From JOPF136 sp035541255 (GTDB lineage: Bacteria > Acidobacteriota > Terriglobia > Acidiferrales > UBA7541), in NCBI GenBank assembly GCA_035541255.1, contig DATKNR010000170.1, positions 1-7,528 on the forward strand: a stretch of DNA of 7,528 nucleotides. Direction: 5' to 3'. Positions 6,371-7,528 of the stretch are shown here, one piece after another. Under the pieces are notes generated by a model, which was not told the origin of the DNA, ran no database searches, and worked only from the letters and a program-made list of their open reading frames with translations. The number at the start of each line of letters is the position of its first letter. Positions within the stretch are counted from its first letter, which is position 1. The position numbers and the translations under genes were made by a program.

Positions 6371-6423
6371 CCATCCCGTTCACTGCCGTTCGGAAAATCA
6401 CCTCGCGGCCAGGCACTTCCCGA

Positions 6424-6447
6424 GCGCCGGCAAGCGCTTCGCGGCGC
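6424..6447. terminator. GC-rich hairpin between convergent gene ends
   Basis: GCGCCG (6424-6429) and CGGCGC (6442-6447) can form a six-pair stem with a 12-base loop that itself contains the palindrome AAGCGCTT. It lies in the 119-bp gap between the convergent ends of the bactofilin and marR genes. There is no T tract on either side, so it is not a typical intrinsic terminator. GC-rich DNA gives such stems by chance. Confidence 0.25.
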
Positions 6448-6459
6448 CTGCAGCGACCA

Positions 6460-6471
6460 ATGTATATACAT
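6460..6471. repeat. Palindrome ATGTATATACAT, copy 1 (downstream of marR)
   Basis: This is a perfect 12-bp palindrome, an AT-rich island in GC-rich DNA, lying 18 bp beyond the marR stop. An identical copy lies 490 bp away at 6950-6961, just before the marR start. The identity continues into TCTA after both copies. It is a probable second operator of the MarR protein. A CTATAG palindrome follows directly at 6472-6477. Confidence 0.75.
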
Positions 6472-6489
6472 CTATAGCCGCCACGAAAA

Positions 6490-6933
6490 TCAGCGGGCTG
6501 CCAGGGCCACCTCCTCCAATGTTGCCGCCAATTGCTGCCATTGCGTCTGCCCCAGTGTCCGCTCCAAACGCTGCTGAGCCCGCTCCCAGGCTGGTTGGGC
6601 GCGGCGGAATTTCTCCCGGCCCTTCGGAGTAAGACTCAAGTGCCGCTCGCGGCGATCGCGTCCCGCGGCTGCGCGGATCCAACCGCGCGCAAGCAGCAGC
6701 CGCAGCGTGCGCGTCAGCGTCGTGGAATCGAGGGCAAGGTTCCGGCCAAGTTCGCCCTGTGTTACCTCCCCAGCCAGGTTCAGCGCCATAAGGAGTGTAA
6801 ATTGCGTGGGTTCGAGCCCCGTGGAGCGAAGTTCGTCACCATAGAGCCGCGTGACGGCGCGCGCCGCACGGCGCAGGTTCGCACACGCACACGGCAGTCT
6901 AAGAAGTTTCGCGCCAATGGCAGCCGCAGTCAT
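6490..6933 (-). CDS. MarR-family transcriptional regulator with N-terminal Cys-x-Cys
   Basis: This 147-residue protein is a winged helix-turn-helix dimer of the MarR family, usually a repressor released by small phenolic, quinone-like or oxidising ligands. The N-terminal helix carries CACANLRRAARAVTRLY (15-31). The DNA-binding domain follows: about 42-56 is the first helix, TQGELGRNLALDSTTLTRTL (58-77) contains the recognition helix, and the wing is GRDRRERHLSLTPKG (91-105). A long C-terminal helix (about 106-146) would complete the dimer interface. The ATG at 6933 has AAAGG (6946-6942) eight bases upstream. It is divergent from a quinone oxidoreductase-like gene and bracketed by two identical palindromes, so it probably controls itself and that gene. 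C15 and C17 could be redox or electrophile sensors; this is inference from position and context. Confidence 0.93.
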   Translation of the reverse strand: MTAAAIGAKLLRLPCACANLRRAARAVTRLYGDELRSTGLEPTQFTLLMALNLAGEVTQGELGRNLALDSTTLTRTLRLLLARGWIRAAAGRDRRERHLSLTPKGREKFRRAQPAWERAQQRLERTLGQTQWQQLAATLEEVALAAR

Positions 6934-6949
6934 TATCGCCGCCTTTCAT

Positions 6950-6961
6950 ATGTATATACAT
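6950..6961. promoter_or_regulatory. Palindrome ATGTATATACAT, copy 2: probable MarR operator
   Basis: This perfect 12-bp palindrome lies in the 130-bp divergent spacer between marR and the oxidoreductase gene. It contains the predicted marR -10 hexamer, so a bound dimer would block RNA polymerase. The copy at 6460-6471 is identical in all 12 bases. MarR proteins bind inverted repeats of about this size. The PadR family also uses ATGT/ACAT half-sites, but the adjacent regulator is a clear MarR. Confidence 0.75.
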
Positions 6962-6979
6962 CTAAAGGATTGGCGTCAA
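6951..6979 (-). promoter_or_regulatory. Putative sigma70 promoter of marR
   Basis: On the minus strand TTGACG (6979-6974, five of six) and TATACA (6956-6951, four of six) are separated by exactly 17 bases. The -10 hexamer lies inside the ATGTATATACAT palindrome. The start would be near 6944, about ten bases before the ATG, so the AAAGG at 6946-6942 would sit at the very 5' end of the mRNA or be partly lost. Confidence 0.6.
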
Positions 6980-7008
6980 GCACCGCGCCGCCGGGCCTGC
7001 AGTGGGCA

Positions 7009-7014
7009 TATAAC
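7009..7014 (+). promoter_or_regulatory. Possible -10 element of the oxidoreductase gene
   Basis: TATAAC matches five of six -10 bases and would give a 44-base leader that includes the GGAGG at 7052. No acceptable -35 hexamer lies 16-18 bases upstream, where the sequence is GC-rich. The call is therefore weak; if real, the promoter would need help or a different sigma factor. Confidence 0.3.
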
Positions 7015-7063
7015 GCGCGGGCTGCGGCGGAATCTGATAGCTTTACGTCGCGGAGGACGAGCC

Positions 7064-7528
7064 ATGAAAGCGATTCGTGTGCATGAATTCGGCGGGCCCG
7101 AAGTGTTGAGGTTCGAAGAGGTGTCCAACCCTTCGGCGGCTCCCGGCCAGGTGGTCGTGGCGGTAAAAGCCGCCGGCGTGAACCCAGTGGACACCTACAT
7201 CCGCGCGGGAACCTACACGTTCAAACCCTCTCTGCCTTACACCCCCGGCATGGACGGAGCGGGCGTGGTCGAGTCCGTCGGCCAGGGAGTAACGCGAGTC
7301 AAGGAAGGCGACCGGGTGTATCTGGCCGGCACGCTGACCGGAGCCTATGCCCAGAAAACCGTATGCGCGGAGACGCAGGTGCATCGCCTTCCCGCGAAAA
7401 TCACCTTTCCGCAAGGCGCGGCCGTGAACGTCCCGTATGCCACGGCCTATCGCGCGTTGTTTCAGATCGGCCAGGCGCGCGCGGGGGAAACCGTGTTCAT
7501 TCACGGCGCTTCGGGAGGCGTAGGCGTG
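7064..7528 (+). CDS. Quinone oxidoreductase-like (zinc-free MDR / zeta-crystallin type), 3' end cut off
   Basis: The frame is open from ATG 7064 to the window end, 155 codons of a family usually 320-330 long. It starts MKAIRVHEFGGPEVLRFEEV, the typical opening of NADPH:quinone reductases. GVNPVD (38-43) is the usual motif of zinc-free members, which lack the catalytic zinc cysteine of alcohol dehydrogenases. GMDGAGVVESVG (62-73) and EGDRVY (81-86) complete the GroES-like fold. VFIHGASGGVG (144-154) is the start of the Rossmann fold and its glycine-rich NADPH loop, where the window stops. GGAGG at 7052-7056, seven bases before the ATG, fixes the start. The likely role is NADPH-dependent reduction of quinones or other electrophilic carbonyl compounds, probably under the divergent MarR regulator. 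The exact substrate cannot be told from this part. Confidence 0.92.
   Translation, partial: MKAIRVHEFGGPEVLRFEEVSNPSAAPGQVVVAVKAAGVNPVDTYIRAGTYTFKPSLPYTPGMDGAGVVESVGQGVTRVKEGDRVYLAGTLTGAYAQKTVCAETQVHRLPAKITFPQGAAVNVPYATAYRALFQIGQARAGETVFIHGASGGVGV

Noticed and set aside
1..7528. DnaA boxes, tRNA/rRNA genes, CRISPR repeats, insertion sequences
   Set aside because: Reading both strands by eye showed no TTATCCACA-type boxes, no RNA gene features, no regularly spaced repeats and no transposase motifs.

Overview
The window is GC-rich bacterial chromosomal DNA, densely packed with genes and with no sign of a mobile element, CRISPR array or RNA gene. It reads as an origin-proximal chromosome-maintenance locus: rsmG, then a parS site, then parA, parB and a bactofilin. 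The bacterium is Gram-negative-like. A large fused membrane/spermidine-synthase/TPR protein, a bactofilin directly behind parB and many GC-rich codons would fit Acidobacteriota or a relative. That assignment is inference; no sequence marker here proves it.

Layout, left to right. Positions 1-109 (minus strand) hold the first 36 codons of purD. A 100-bp divergent spacer (110-209) carries a promoter-like pair for each direction, and both put the predicted transcription start within a few bases of the start codon. Positions 210-3395 encode a 1061-residue protein with a polytopic membrane part, a spermidine-synthase-like methyltransferase fold and a TPR tail. rsmG (16S rRNA G527 methyltransferase) follows, ending at 4135. 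The 105-bp gap before parA contains a perfect 16-bp parS palindrome (4162-4177) and an extended -10 promoter. parA (4241-5074) overlaps parB (4995-5879) by 80 bp. A bactofilin gene (5957-6370) follows with its own promoter. The right end is a separate module: a MarR-family repressor on the minus strand (6490-6933), divergent from a truncated quinone oxidoreductase-like gene (7064 to the window end). Two identical 12-bp palindromes bracket the marR gene.

How the parts work together. ParB should load at parS as a CTP-dependent clamp and spread. ParA then moves the ParB-parS complex to segregate the origin. The bactofilin polymer is a plausible scaffold for that system, as bactofilins are for ParABC in Myxococcus. 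The MarR protein has a Cys-x-Cys pair near its N-terminus and sits divergent to a quinone reductase, which suggests an electrophile- or quinone-responsive switch. No intergenic stretch exceeds about 130 bases, and each one is described below. No wholly new system is evident. The points most worth following are the parS-parAB-bactofilin linkage, the 80-bp dual-coding overlap, and the paired operators around marR.
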